The notes under the pieces: generated by a model
Seen by the model: only the letters and a program-made list of their open reading frames with translations
Told to the model about the DNA's origin: nothing
Database searches by the model: none
Made by a program: the position numbers and the translations under genes
Part shown: piece by piece, positions 32,815 through 45,358 of the stretch
How the letters are laid out: each line of letters opens with the position of its first letter
Position numbering within the stretch: position 1 is the first letter of the stretch
Origin: Lindgomyces ingoldianus
Taxonomy: Eukaryota > Ascomycota > Dothideomycetes > Pleosporales > Lindgomycetaceae
Length of the DNA stretch: 64,000 nucleotides
Reading direction: 5' to 3'
NCBI RefSeq assembly: GCF_010093535.1
Contig: NW_022985195.1
Coordinates: 381,200-445,199 of the forward strand

Positions 32815-35097
32815 ATGGCAACAAGCTTTGGAGGTCCCACGGGTGATTCGCGGCGAGGAGTGTCATCTCCTCGACCAAAAGGTCGCGGTACGGTGGTTTG
32901 GATCGCGTCAACGTGTTTTGGTCTCTAACTCTTTCCCTGCAGAAGCAAAGAACACATTCTGCCGAAATGTCACCATATATGGCCATTGTCGGTATGAAAA
33001 TAGTGAGTGGGAGCCCCCCCCCGGTCCTGGCACACTAATAGTTCAACTGGTCTAGCCTGCCCGTACATCCACGATCCTTCCAAATTAAACCAGAACGAAA
33101 ACATGAAGAAACGATTCAATGTTGACTCGCCATCCTTTACCCCTCTTCAAGCCAGCACGAACGGTTCCTTGACTCCTTCGTCGCGAAATGCTGCCATCTC
33201 GCCCAAAGCCGCCAATGCAGCGGTCTTCACTCCCAAATCACAGAGGTCAAGTGAGTTTGGCTGGCTTGTTGGACAGCTCCTTCATTCTGATGACTGATTT
33301 CTTCAGCCGCAAGCACGCCTAGCCTGCACACAAAAGAACCTGCTTTGGAATGGCACCAACAAGAATTTCAGGAATTTGTGCCCCAGACATATGAGAGCCA
33401 GATGGTACGTCAGGACTGTTTCATTTCCTCTGCTAGGATTCATACAATTTCGAATTTCAGCATGGTATCTTTTTGGTCCATATGCCCTTTACAGTGTTAA
33501 ATCAAGTCAGGTCGACCCAAACACTTCTACTTCGGTCCTAGGCTATGATCCGTTTAACGCATCTTCTACAATACCAACTATTGCCGGTCCTGGGCACCAG
33601 CCATCATCTATTAACCCATATGTTCAAGACCCTACAGGGCTCTCTGGAGCATCTTATTACCAAAATGCCAACACTTTTCAAACCTCTCCCGCATTCCATC
33701 TCTACTGGCCAATTGGGCCCCAACCAACCAATCTCCTGGCGTATCAACGTACGGCACATGATTTCTTTATCCCAGAAGCCCTACGAGAAGAGCTACAAAA
33801 GAAATCAGAAGTGGCCCGACAGATTCTACCAAATTCCTCTTTACCTCCGATTGAGCATTACTATTCTCTTGTTTGTCTAGACACTGCACAGCACAAGAAC
33901 CAGTCACTGTTTGGGTACCAGAGCTGGGTGTACAAAGCCGTCTCGAGCAAGGACGGAAACACTTATGCATTACGACGGCTTGAGGGCTTTCGGTTGACGA
34001 ATGAGAATTCAATTCGGACGGTACAGCCTTGGAAAAGAGTTCTCAATGGCAGCGTCGTTACAGTTCATGATGCGTTCACGACGAGGGCATTTGGGGATAA
34101 CTCTCTTATCCTCGTTACCGATTACCATCCTTGCTCGAAGTCGCTTGCAGAAGAACACTTCAAGACTATGCCGGTACGATTTCATGGAGCAAGGCAGGCA
34201 GCATCAGCGCATATCCCTGAGCAGGTTCTCTGGGGATATCTCGTGCAGATCGCCTCAGCCTTGAAGGCTATCCATGGCGTGGGCTTAGCGGCACGACTCA
34301 TTACACCGTCCAAAGTCTTGCTCACATCGAAGAATCGAGTGCGACTGAATGCGTGTGCTATCCTGGATGTTGTCCAGTATGATAATGCTCGGCCTCTTGC
34401 TGAGCTTCAAGCTGAGGACCTTGTCCAACTCGGTCGTCTTATCCTGTGCATTGCCAACAACAGTCCGGCGGCCCAACTCAATATACAAAAATCACTGGAC
34501 CATATTGGCCGGAGTTACACTGGTCGTCTAAAAGACTGTGTTCAGTGGCTGCTCAACCCCCAACCTCCCCCGAGCACACCGACATCCCCAACTTCGGCTG
34601 GGCCAGTCCAGAAGGACATTGATAGTTTTTTGACTGGAATCGCGGATCAGTTTGCTTCAGTCTTCGACAGCACACTCCATGCGGAGGACACACTCATCAG
34701 CACCCTCGGTCGCGAATTGGAATCCTCGCGGCTTGTCCGTCTCCTTATCAAACTGAATTTTATCAACGAGCGACCTGAATTGGACGCATCGATACCTGTG
34801 CCAAGCGGCAATACCACCTCACCTTCCACAGCGTGGGCAGAAACCGGGGAAAGATACTATCTCAAACTCTTCCGCGACTATGTGTTCCACCAAGTCGACA
34901 CAAACGGGCATCCCGTCACCAACCTAGCCCATGTTCTTGACTGTCTAAACAAATTGGATGCCGGAAGCGAGGAGAAGATAGCGCTCATCAGCCGCGATGA
35001 GCAGAATATTTTGATTGTTAGCTATCGTGAGCTGAAAAGAGGTGTGGAGTCAGCGTTCCAGGACCTGATTAAGGCAGGGAGAGGTGGTGGGAGGTAG
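32815..35097 (+). CDS. PAN3: PAN2-PAN3 deadenylation complex subunit PAN3
   Basis: The product (670 residues) is PAN3, which binds poly(A) tails and recruits the PAN2 deadenylase. Exons are 32815-32887, 32943-33002, 33056-33250, 33307-33404 and 33511-35097. The start at 32815 (MATSFGGPTGDSRRGVSSPR) fits fungal PAN3 proteins, which begin shortly before the zinc finger. The CCCH finger reads TFCRNVTIYGHCRYENTACP then YIH (about residues 27-50). A PABP-binding-type segment (NVDSPSFTPLQ) follows, then the pseudokinase (YQSWVYKAVSSKDGNTYALR, LILVTDYHPCSKSLAEEH, ALKAIHGVGLAARLITPSKV; the HRD and DFG catalytic residues are absent as in the family). The C-terminal knob domain is DTLISTLGRELESSRLVRLL to HVLDCLNKLDAGSEEKIAL. 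The acceptor at 33510 was chosen over the one at 33456 because only it keeps frame. Confidence 0.94.
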
Positions 35098-35475
35098 TAT
35101 TCTGATTTTTGAAATGGATTCAAGGCGAAGTTATCTTGCACAGGTGATGGGATAAGTGAGGTATGAATTGGACTACCCAGGAACAAGGGTCCTGCGCTTG
35201 TTTATGTCGTTTGCTTTTAGCAGTGAAGGAGGAGGGGGTAGTTTGAAAGCTAGCCTACGAATAATGCTTCAAATTCAATGGTATTAGGCTTGTTGTGATG
35301 TTGTGATGTTGTGATATCAATCAAGCGTTTAATCCGAGTCAAGCCGTAATGTCCACATTAGACAATTGATCAGATGGCATGACCTTCACACGACCTCAAA
35401 CATCCAACGTCATTAACCAAACACTTTCCGAGCCCTCAGCTTCAGCCATTTATCTCAGATTACTACCCATTCAAC
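35098..35475. other. PAN3-ADK spacer
   Basis: Short spacer between two plus-strand genes. It has three tandem copies of TTGTGATG at 35292-35315. Nothing else is visible. Confidence 0.4.
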
Positions 35476-35694
35476 ATGGACAGCTTCCGCCCTCTAACCT
35501 CCCATCTTGTACGGACATTTTCGCGGTCGTCAGTGCGTCGGAGTCCGGTGTGCCCTGCAGGTCCGAGAGCGGCACTCCCAGTTGTTGCCCCTCGTGCTTC
35601 TCGACCACTTTTCTCACCCTGTTACCCCACACTAACGAGAGCTTTCCAATTCCAACAACAACAACAACAATCTCACCAACGAAAAAGGTTCATA

Positions 35695-37073
35695 ATGGCA
35701 GCAAGCAAAGGCAGTTTTGAACTTTTGTGCTTAGAGAATCCGCTGTTAGACATCCAGGGTGTAGCGTAAGGAAAACCTCTCTCACAATGCTAGTTCTGAG
35801 CCGAGTTTTGGCGGCGAGATTGCTGACGACGATGGACGGATGTAGGGATGCGAAACTGCTGGAAAAGTATGGGCTGAAGGATAACGATGCGATTCTAGCG
35901 GAGCCAAAACATATGGGGTTGTATGAGGATCTGATTCAGAATCATGATGCGAAGTTGATCGCCGGGGGTGCGGCGCAGAATACTGCAAGGGGAGCGCAGG
36001 TGAGATGAGCCTCGCCACCCTTTCCTCGCCTTTGTTCGCCTCTCGTCTTGTGTTCAGATTTGTTGATTGGTGGTGGTAGTATGTCCTCCCCCCAGACTCA
36101 GTCGTCTACATTGGTTGCATCGGCAAAGACAAGTACGGCGAAACGCTCAAGGAGATCTGCGCAAAGGCTGGTGTCCGCGTGGAATACCGCTATGATGACG
36201 AACAACCTACCGGGCGTTGTGGTGTCGTTATTACGGGGCATAATCGCTCGCTGTGCACTGATCTCGCAGCGGCGAATTGCTACAAGCTTGAGCATTTGAA
36301 GAGCCCGGAGATCTGGCAGCTCGTGGAACACGCTAAGGTTTATTATGTTGGCGGGTTCCACTTGACGGTTTGTGTGCCGGCAATTTTGGCACTGGCAGAG
36401 GAGGCTGCGGAGAAGGATAAGGTCTTCATAATGAACCTCTCCGCACCCTTCATCCCGCAATTCTTCAAGGACGCTCTCGACTCCACAGCTCCCTACTGGG
36501 ACATCCTGATCGGCAACGAAACTGAAGCCGCAGCCTACGCCGAATCCCACAACCTTGGCACGACAGACGTTAAGGCGATTGCAACAGCCATTGCCAAACT
36601 ACCCAAGAAGAACAGCAAGCGCCCACGCACTGTGATTATCACCCAAGGTCTGGACCCTACGATTGCGGCGGTGGCAAAGGAGGGCGGGGATGTCGAGGTT
36701 AAGGAGTTTCCTGTTCATGCGATTCAGAAGGAGAGGATTAACGACACGAATGGGGCTGGGTATGTATTTTGCCCCCTTTACACCATCTATAGCTAGAGAG
36801 ATAGGGACAGTTGTTGACTGGATTGGACTGATGCGATTATAGTGATGCATTCGCCGGTGGTTTTGTTGCTGGCATTGTCCAAGGTAAACCGCTGGATACG
36901 GCTATAGACATGGGGCAGTGGCTGGCAAGACTGAGTATCCAGGAGCTTGGTCCTTCGTACGTTTTTCTTCCTCCCATCCTTCCTCCCATCCTTTCCTCCT
37001 AGTTTTAAAGTGGATTATGAATTGACCAATCAACAGCTACCCCTCCCCAACCCAAACCTACACTCACTCATAG
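35695..37073 (+). CDS. ADO1: adenosine kinase
   Basis: The protein is a PfkB/ribokinase-family adenosine kinase that makes AMP from adenosine and keeps the methylation cycle running. Exons are 35695-35765, 35846-35999, 36080-36759, 36843-36956 and 37037-37073, giving 351 residues from MAASKGSFELLCLENPLLDI. Motifs: LLDIQGVAD (substrate), KLIAGGAAQNTARGAQYVL (the GGxxxN signature), VVYIGCIGKDKYGETL, and the catalytic NDTNGAGDAFAGGFVAGI with the general-base Asp. It ends QELGPSYPSPTQTYTHS, as fungal homologues do. The last exon is 37 nt. The frame is also open upstream to an ATG at 35476, which would add 73 Arg/Ser/Pro-rich residues (424 in total) that look like a mitochondrial presequence. Confidence 0.94.
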
Positions 37074-38060
37074 CCAGCTGCATAACAGCAGGACACGCGG
37101 TCTGAGCTGAGCGCAAGTAGCTCGTGTATTTCAACAATCACATGCATTTGTCGGTGTTCAGGCGTGCGAAAAAAAATCGGAGGTATGAAAAGGTGGCCGG
37201 CCGTTCAACAGCTCATGAGGTCACTCTGTTTGTGTTTGTTATTACCGTAGCAATTTCCATGTAGGTTTGTTTATGCTGCGGTATGTAGAGTAGCGCTGAA
37301 GCGGGACAAGTCCTGGAAACTAGCATACTTGACCTGCCTGATGTTGTCGCCTTCTTTGAAATGGCCTGAGTGAACAGTGCAATGTAGTGACATTTGGAGC
37401 GTGCGTGATTTGATATGGAGGGAGTCGCTCTTTCCTGAAAGGATTCCAGTCTCCCTACGAGCTACCGAGGTCGTTAGGCTATTTGCCGTAGGATGTAGGC
37501 TGGAAGGGAGGTTATAAAATTCGACTTAGGCCTCTTGCTAAGATTTCAGGAGTAGGGTAACTGGATGCAGATTGGCATCTTATATCCTTGTTGTGCTTTG
37601 TTGCAAGTGTGAACATGTTCAAGGACAACAATGGTGGTCGGACAGATGAGTAACCCAATGAATGGGATGTTGATGATCATAAATTTCTTCTAGTAGAGGA
37701 GGAGAGTTTGTAGACTCGTCCCCTTAATTGAGATATCCTAAAACACTCCGCGACAGAATCGGCCACCTTCTCTGAGAAGCAAAGGCCAGGATGACGATCG
37801 TGTGACCCTACCCTGAAGTACTTCATGCTTTAAAGTGAAAATAGCTAACAGCTAAACAATGGATTTAATATACACTTTCTCTCTATCTGCAATCGATGAT
37901 GAGTCCTCGGTGCCCCTATACCTGCACACACTGCTCATAAGCTACCTTACTTACCCTTGAGCACGGCGCGGTAGTGGTGAGAGCGAGCATACTTCACATC
38001 AAGTCATGAAAGATGGCGGGAACCATGGCCAGGGAAGCGGATGCAGTGCAATGGACCCCA
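37074..38060. other. convergent intergenic region
   Basis: Adenosine kinase and the zinc-finger gene converge across this 1-kb stretch. I see no coding exon, RNA gene or repeat. Confidence 0.45.
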
Positions 38061-39154
38061 TCACTCTGACTCTAGCGCGGCCTTGGTTCCGGCTGCCTTG
38101 GTTCCGGCTACCTTGGCCTGAGCTTTCTTGAGCATAACACTGTGGGGAATAAATTGTAGGGCTGACATGCTGGACATGATGTCAGAGACGGAATCCCGGC
38201 CTGAGCTGTTGAAGCGCGCGCCTCTACCGCTTCGGCTATACCGACCGCGGTTGTCTCCTCGGTCCCATCCGCGAAGCTGGCGTGGTGGGAAGGGCAGGAA
38301 GCCTGTGAAGGGTCGCGTCGGTTTGGGGCGGGGTGTCAGGTGAGTCGATTTCTTGTGTTCTTCATCTTCACCATTGTTTTCTTCGACTTCGGCTTCATGC
38401 CCTTCCTCGTCAAGCACGTCTCCCTGGTCCTCATCTTCGCCGCCGTCCTCATAGTGCTCACTCCTCGCGTCACTCTCGGCCATGGAAGTAGATGTTGTCG
38501 TCGAGTTGCATCGGGCTGGATGTCGGACCAGCATGCTCATGCTAAACTTGGTAATGCCACGGTCTACGACGAGGAAATTATAATTCCTGTGGAACATGTG
38601 TTTGTCAATGCAGTGCAAACGACGCTTTTCGGCAGTGCTGCAGACCCTATCGCAGGTAGAGAGGATACAGCGGAACTGTTTCACAAGTTAGTGAAGGGAG
38701 GGCGAGAGATTTGGTGTTTGCACTTAGCTGGTGAATGAGAGACTCCGGACGAACCCACCGTTTTCTCACCACGTTCCATCCTCAATCGCTGGATTGGATC
38801 GTGATTCTCCGCAATGTGGAGATCTAGGAAGTGCTCGTCGGGAAAATTCTTGTCGCACTCCAAGCAGCGGTTCAAATGGGCCTTCCTGTAGTGGTTCTCA
38901 AAGTGTTCATAGGACGTAAATCTTGCAGGGAAGTGGCCTGGAAGGGTGCACCGCGCGACAGTCGGGCTCGATGCGGGTCTCACGGATTTCATGGCTTTAG
39001 TGCCTGTGGAGTCGGTGGTGGGGTTGGGTCCTGGGTCGGCCTGGACGATGCGGATTTGGGGGGGGGACTCGGTGGTGAGAAGCGTGTCGCTGCCTACGCT
39101 GTCCTCAGAATCAGACGAGACGAGCGAGCGCGAGCGTTTGCGCACCGTGTCCAT
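38061..39154 (-). CDS. ZNF511-like C2H2 zinc-finger protein
   Basis: Exons 39154-38759 and 38675-38061 give 336 residues; the GTGGGT donor and AACAG acceptor join RGEKT to FRCILSTCDRVCSTAEKRR in phase 0. Three C2H2-type fingers lie at about residues 69-95 (ARCTLPGHFPARFTSYEHFE then NHYRKAH), 96-118 (CLECDKNFPDEHFLDLHIAE then NH) and 134-160 (CILSTCDRVCSTAEKRRLHC then IDKH). This order and spacing match the ZNF511 family, conserved from fungi to animals and of unclear function, possibly nucleic-acid binding. The C-terminal half holds a long acidic stretch (EDGGEDEDQGDVLDEEG) and then an Arg/Gly-rich segment (GDNRGRYSRSGRGARF) that could bind RNA. The gene is divergent from the EST1/SMG7-like gene. 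Confidence 0.84.
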
Positions 39155-39816
39155 GGTCGTCCACTGTTTGGTAGTGAGGTGGATGAAAGAGGAGTTGGCT
39201 TTGGCTAGCTGGGCAGGTCCAACGAAGACTTGGACTCAAAACCACACCTGCACGACCTAGTAAGGGGTGAATGCTTCGGGTCACGGCTGCTGTGTGGGAG
39301 GCAGATCACAGAAAGCGCGCCAGATCGGAGTCGTGAGAGGGCCTCAGACGGCTTTGAATGGATGATGTCGTGGGTCTGGCCAAGCTTTCCAATGGTGATT
39401 CACTCCCGGCCTGGCTCGTTCGCTCGTTCGCTGGTTCGCACGGCCTGCCCCGACCGCCAGCCAAAGACAGGCACTCCCGAACACCTCATCAGACCCGTCA
39501 GACCCATCAGACCCTCACCACCTGGGCCCCCTCCCCCCTTCTCTCCCCCACCGCGTCCACACGCCTACACGCCCACACGCCGCGCGCCCTCCCTCGCTCT
39601 GCCTCTCGCCGTGTGAGACAGCATCTCGCGTGCTGTTTGCTCACCCTGAGACCAGCCTCCCCGCCTCGCTCGCTGCTTGTCCGCTTCCCAGGGCACAAAA
39701 CCTCCTCCATGGAGAGCACCAGCCACTGCAACCGCCCATTGCTCCGTGCCTACGTCTGACCGCCCGGCTGACCGTGGGGTCGCCCATGAACTTCGCCGCT
39801 CCGACCGCTGCTCGCC
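39155..39816. promoter_or_regulatory. shared divergent promoter region
   Basis: The zinc-finger gene and the EST1/SMG7-like gene are divergent, so their promoters share these 662 bp. The plus strand is strongly C-rich between 39480 and 39700. No TATA box is obvious. Confidence 0.45.
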
Positions 39817-42574
39817 ATGGCCACCAACACTGAACAGCTTGCCAGGTACGCTCTGCCGTGCGCGGCTTGACATGCTGCTAATTGTCCCCGCAGGCGGGCG
39901 CAGTCGATGGAGAGGGACCTCTCCAGGCTCGCGGACAGCGGCGTCTCTGCCGTGGATCTCGCTGCTCCTCTCCAGGAGTAAGACTCGCTGCGTGCGCGTG
40001 GTGCCCCTGCTAACCCGTCGCAGGTATCGCCTCGCTTGCGAGAACGTCATCTTTGCCGACTTCGAAGGCGCCTCTGCCAGAGGCATTGAGAAGCAGCTAT
40101 GGAACGTCCACCTGAAGGTCAATGGTGCTTTCAGGAAGGAGCTGAAGCTTGTAAATCACGCCTCCAGCAAGCGCACACGCACAGCACACTGATGTCTCTT
40201 TTTGCTTAGGTAAAGAGGAATAACAGGGACCATGTCGTCGAGTACCGGAAACTCGCCAAGCACTACTTGCAATTCATCAAGGCCAGCCAGCGATTCTACC
40301 GACAGTACATCTTGAATTTGGATGCGCAGTTTGACCGGCTTCCTGAGTTGCGGAAAATCGCGCAGAAATGGAAGGATGATGGTATGGCTGACAACCACCC
40401 GCAGCTCACCTCCGCTCACTCCTTCCTAGTCTCCAAAACAGCTCTTCGAGCGCGCATCCCCGCCTCGTCAAAACCCCAGGTCCTGTTGTCTTGCCACCAG
40501 ACCCTTATCCAGCTTGGCGACCTCTCCCGATACCGCGAAACCGAACTCGTTGAAAAGGAGCGCAATTGGGGGCCAGCGACAGGATACTATGGGCTGGCCT
40601 GGGAGATCAATCCCGACTCGGGCCAATCTCACAACCAGTTGGCCGTTATTGCGCGTGAAGACGGAAACCACTTTCGTTCGACCTATCATCTCTATCGATC
40701 TCTCGCCAGCAAAGAGCCGCACCCGCTCGCCAGGCAGAATCTTGAGCTCGGGTTCAAGAAGATTGTGACTGCTTGGTCTAGGGGCGAATTGATCAGCAAC
40801 CGCACGTCTCCGGATGGAAATACTGCGGGACGGGCTCTTGTCGCTTGGTTTATTAGGCTGCACAGCAAGTGCTACAGCGGTAAAGAATTTGCCCAGCACG
40901 ACGAATTGGAAAATGAGGTCCTGTCTCAGTTGACCATTGAGCTCAAGGAGCGTTCATTGGATTCGATACTATCCAAGATTATTCTCATAAATCTGGCTGC
41001 TGAATATTACGCAACTGTCCAAATGGCTGGTATGTCATCCAACCCCTCCTCCCACCCTCTACCCTATGCTGATTGCGCCAGAATCCCCCCCGCCAGAAAA
41101 CATTATGCAAACATATTTCTACTACCTTCGGTTGAACGTGAAGACATTCTTCACTCTTCTTCAAATCCTGCAGTCCGAACTGGAACGTCTTTCCGAGGGC
41201 GACGATGTCAAGGATCAGAATGGCACGCGCGCATCACATCTGTCCGATAAGATAACGGCCGTTGCCAGGCGCATACTTCCGGGGCTCCGACTCTACAGCA
41301 CCTGGTTTACCCGGTATCACCACATCCTATCTGCGAATGTCGCTGACACTTTGACGACGGTTGAGGTTCAAGAGCTTTGGAAAGCGTATGCTGCAACGTT
41401 GACCCTCCTTGCCTCAAGTTTTCCTCCAGAACAGCTCCCAAACCAGGATTACATGCTCGAAGAGGATACCGATACCATTGGTTTCCAACCTCTGATATCC
41501 GAAGAAACCATTAAGCGCTGGTACAATGGCAACATCCTGAAGCAGAAGTGGACCGATTTGGAGCGAAACCATCCCAACGTTGAGATGCTTATGCGAGTCC
41601 GGGATTTGATGGTAGATGGCCTACTTTTAATCAAAAATCACCCCGAGGCTCCTTTGGAGATTGACAACATGCGATTCATCTATCGAGAGGCTGGACTTCC
41701 ATCTGAACTGCTCGCAAGTCCAAATAACCGCCTTGATGGTTCTCCAGCGATACCTGCAGCTGAACCCGTCGACTTTCCGTTGTTCCCACAGGAAGAGTTG
41801 ATTGCTGATGATCAGAAATCGTATAGCGTTGCTGCAGCTTCCGAATCCGCTTCTACTACACTAGCAAAAGATCCGGCTATGAATCGAATGGTGGATGACT
41901 TGGTTGGTCCTGATGATGGTTTGGATCCTCTTCCCGAAGAGGACGAGAACATCCCCCCAACTCCACCAGAGCAGACATTCGAGGATACGACGATGGTTAC
42001 GGATACCTCGTATGGAATTGGTCCGCTGACGGTTAGCGACTTCGTTAATGCTGTTCAAAACTACAGCAAGCCCTTAGGATCTCCTGCAACTCCAATATTT
42101 GCCACGCCTATGGGTAGGGCTCCCTCGTCCTCGTCCATTCGTCAGCCCGCGAATTTACCTTCTCTCCCAGATGGTCAGTCAAATGGGAATTCGATTTGGA
42201 ACCGCAACTACAATGGCACACCAGGCCCCAGCTCTCCTCTGATTGGTGGCGGGAGTGGGGTTCGGGGCTCGCCTTTGAGCGGAATGCATGCATCTGTGGC
42301 CTCTGGGCATGTTCGCGGAGATTCGTCCAACTCCCTTCGAAGTTCCGATTGGACCTCGACGCCTGTCCAGCGACCAGTCTCTGGCGGCTTGGGCAGTGGT
42401 GCTGCTTGGGGAAGCTCAAGTGCATCTGTTTACAATTCCATCTATGGAAACAGCTGGAACCGTGCCGTGAACTCCACGGACTTGAACATTTTGAGTCCGT
42501 TCCTGTTCGAAAAGGACAGCGCGTGGAACCCCGACATTGACGGTCGCACACCACCGCCTGGTCAAGGTGGTTGA
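39817..42574 (+). CDS. EST1/SMG7-like protein
   Basis: The product has 850 residues. Exons are 39817-39845, 39894-39977, 40024-40150, 40210-41029 and 41082-42574. The N-terminal part is the EST1/SMG 14-3-3-like domain (FEGASARGIEKQLWNVHLKV, VVEYRKLAKHYLQFIKASQR, FYRQYILNL), followed by the EST1 DNA/RNA-binding helical domain: CHQTLIQLGDLSRYRETEL, ATGYYGLAWEINPDSGQSHN, QLAVIAREDGNHFRSTYHLY and RSLASKEPHPLARQNLE. In other organisms such proteins act in nonsense-mediated decay (SMG5/6/7) or telomerase recruitment (Est1); which applies here cannot be told. The C-terminal 300 residues are acidic, then Ser/Gly/Asn-rich and disordered. There is no PIN nuclease domain, so SMG7 or Est1 is closer than SMG6. 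Confidence 0.88.
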
Positions 42575-43733
42575 TTCGATATGCTCTGGCCTCCATATGT
42601 AAGGCTGGACGCAATCTGCCATGCCATTTTCGAATGCCCGTCCTCATCGTCGACCTCGGCCGTATCAGTAACTGGCTGCCACACACACACCATTCTCAGA
42701 TGCTCCAGGACAGCTATGAGAGCGTGCCTCTGTCTCTGTCAGTCTCAGTTTTCTCATCTCAGGTGTCGATAGATGTCGAAAGACTCAGTTGTTGGTTAGC
42801 GTGCGTTTCGTTACTGTCCTCGTATCAGTCAGTCCTAGTCATACCCTCCTACTTAGTAGAGGTGACTAGCTTCTGGAGGCAGTGGACGGCGTACAGTGGG
42901 GTGCCGTTTCCTCATGCATCTTCACCTTCGTGAGAGATGAGGGGGGAGGATATCACTGGTTACAGTCAATCAATTTGCAAGAAGCTCCTTTTTCCGTGTT
43001 TTATGTATGTAGTTGTGTCTTTTTTCCGAACACGTCCACAGCGGACGTATGTGGGTAATGGATGATGTATGATGGAATGGGAAGCAGAGCTCGGGAGGCT
43101 ATGTGTGTGCATGCACGGTTCACGATTACTTGCTTGTTTGGTTTGTCTTGTTAGGCAGCCGAAGTCGGTCATTGAGTGAGTGGTTTGTAGGATGCAGTAG
43201 ATCGGGGATGGAATTACTTTCTTTCCACATGGCTTGGCCTAGTCATTGAGAGTTTCTGTAACTATCGATTACATCATTTAGCCTCTTAGCTTCAGACATA
43301 CGTTCTTTCTGAAAAGCTTGCACGACCGCTATGTGGCTCTCGATCTAGTTGACAAGGGAAGACAGTGAGAGCGCAGAGCAAGTCTGCTTCTTCGTATCAA
43401 TTGTGTGAGCTGAGTGATAACTCAACAGACAGGTGTTTGTTCTAAGGACAAGGGGTTGTAAAATCAGGTAAGGCAAGCTTAAGAGTAATTGAAACCATTT
43501 AAAATAACTAAAAAAGCCTGCAAAGGTCTCACTAAATGACCGGCGATCGATCAAGTCCGACAAAAATCGTTCCGTTGTTTTCACTAACCTGATATGCATA
43601 CATGCATACATGCATACACATGAAAACCTTAATCCAGGGTTGCAAAGGAAAACCCAAACCCCAAGCCAATGCCCCACCAGCCGAAAACGCCGCCGAATGC
43701 TGCAAGCGTACAGTACACAAGTCATATCATGAA
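42575..43733. other. convergent intergenic region
   Basis: The EST1/SMG7-like gene and the UBX gene converge across 1.16 kb. Direct repeats of CATGCATA occur at 43598-43615 (three tandem copies). I see no exon or RNA gene. Confidence 0.45.
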
Positions 43734-45358
43734 TTACTCGTCATCGTCAGACTCACCGTCTTCCTCTAAGTCCGTCCGCTCCACGATGAGATTCCCACTC
43801 CTGCCTATCCGCTCCTTGATCGAGCCTCCGGCTTTGAGTTCGTATGCCTCTCGTGGCATGGGCGAGACAAGTTGGAACTTGTACTCGTGCTGGAATCCTT
43901 TCGGTTCATCAACTTTCTCAGTCTCCACCCTTCGTATGCCAGATTCAGACTGAAGGATATCGTAGCACTCGACAAAGGCATACAATTCTTCGATATCTGC
44001 ATCAGCGCGAAACTTCCTGACCACTCTTTCTCCATCTGGCAGTCTTAGACTGATCCGCACCACATCCTTAACGTCATTGCCAGGCTCCACTGGAATGGAA
44101 CTTGCGCGCCATCGGCGCCACTGCTCTTGATTCCGCGCTTGAAGCTCTTGGGCAAGCGAGCGTGCAAGGGCTTCTTTTTCTTCTCGTGCTTGTCGTTCTG
44201 CTTCTTCTCGCTTCTTGCGAGCGCGTTCTCGGTCTTGAGCGAGCGAACGCTCGTACGCCGAGTCTTGGGCTTGCCGGATGTTGCGCGAGGCTTGTTGCTC
44301 AGCGCGTTGGGCGCGAACGCGGGAGAGAGGTTCGGCATGTGACTGCATTGCTTGGCGGAGTTTAGAAACGAATTGGTCCGGGGGCATGAGACCGGTGATG
44401 CGTGTTGCAACACCCATTGCGGAGGACGACACTTGCGGCGTGTAGACGATGAGGCCAGCGAAAGGGAACTTGGTGCAGTTCAGTGCAGCCGAGACTTGGT
44501 ATGCTTCCGAATCTTGAACGTTGCCGGCCCAGAGAATGACATTGTTTTCAGGACTGCGGATGAAGTCAATGACTTCTCGGGAGAGAAGAGTTTCGCGGAT
44601 GAAAGAGGAGGTTTCGTCGTGTTCGGGGGAGACTAGGATGACGAGGAGGAACTTTAGGTCCTTCTTGGCAAGATCAAAAGCTTGGGCGTATCCGTTCTCG
44701 AAGAAGGGCAAATTGTTGGTTCCATACGCTTCCTCGAGCTCCCGTATGAAGCGAGCCGCAGTGTCTCTCGGATTCAGAGGCCTTCGTCCACCAGTTGTTC
44801 TCCGCGATGCGGGAGTATTAATATTGCTCGCGGTTAAGCGTCCCCAGAACCGTGGCACGAAGGGAAACAGATATCCAACGAAGCGGAAATATCTTGAGAG
44901 GAGCGAGTATAATAGGTTGAATGGCGTGAACAATATAGTGAGAAGCAGGGGGGCCTGTGTCGTAACTTGGGATTCCAATTGTGGAACGATTCGTGGCGCC
45001 GGGTCTATCCGCCGTCGACTTGAGGTGGAGGAGCGGGGAGAATTCGTGAAACCATTTTGGAGAGTCTCCTGGTGTCGCGAGTCTTGTGGAGGGGGGGTAT
45101 TCGAGCTTGGGGCCGCAGCTACGGGGTCTTCGGCAGGTTCACCGTCGAAGAATCGAGCTATTGCTATCTTCAGACTGTTTAGCTGAGAGAGATTACGACG
45201 GATATAAGATAGATTCTTACATGTACATTCCACTGACACCGCCGTAATAACGGTATCGCATCCTTCACATCCTGATCTGTGACGGCTGTGAATTGTTGAA
45301 GGGCTAGCTGCTGATCTTCGGTGAGTTGTCCGATGTCCACTCTCGCGTCATCGGCCAT
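43734..45358 (-). CDS. UBX2: UBX-domain protein, UBX2/FAF2 type
   Basis: Exons 45358-45221 and 45182-43734 encode 528 residues. The first exon gives MADDARVDIGQLTEDQQLAL to RRCQWNVH, an N-terminal UBA-like domain that continues LNSLKIAIARFFDGEP in exon 2. A hydrophobic hairpin (about 124-160, PLLLTILFTPFNLLYSLL then YLFPFVPRFWG) inserts in the ER or lipid-droplet membrane in known homologues. The UAS thioredoxin-like domain follows (FFENGYAQAFDLAKKDLKFL), then a coiled coil rich in Arg/Glu (about 330-400), and a C-terminal UBX domain (VVRISLRLPDGERVVRKFRA, GFQHEYKFQLVSPMPREAYE). The family recruits Cdc48/p97 to ER membranes for ER-associated degradation. An annotation that starts within the exon-2 frame would lose the UBA domain. 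Confidence 0.92.

Noticed and set aside
39565..40122. Minus-strand 185-residue frame over the EST1/SMG7-like start
   Set aside because: It is the antisense of a GC-rich promoter and the first exons of a well-supported gene.
42108..42686. Minus-strand 192-residue frame
   Set aside because: Antisense shadow of the Ser/Gly-rich end of the EST1/SMG7-like gene.
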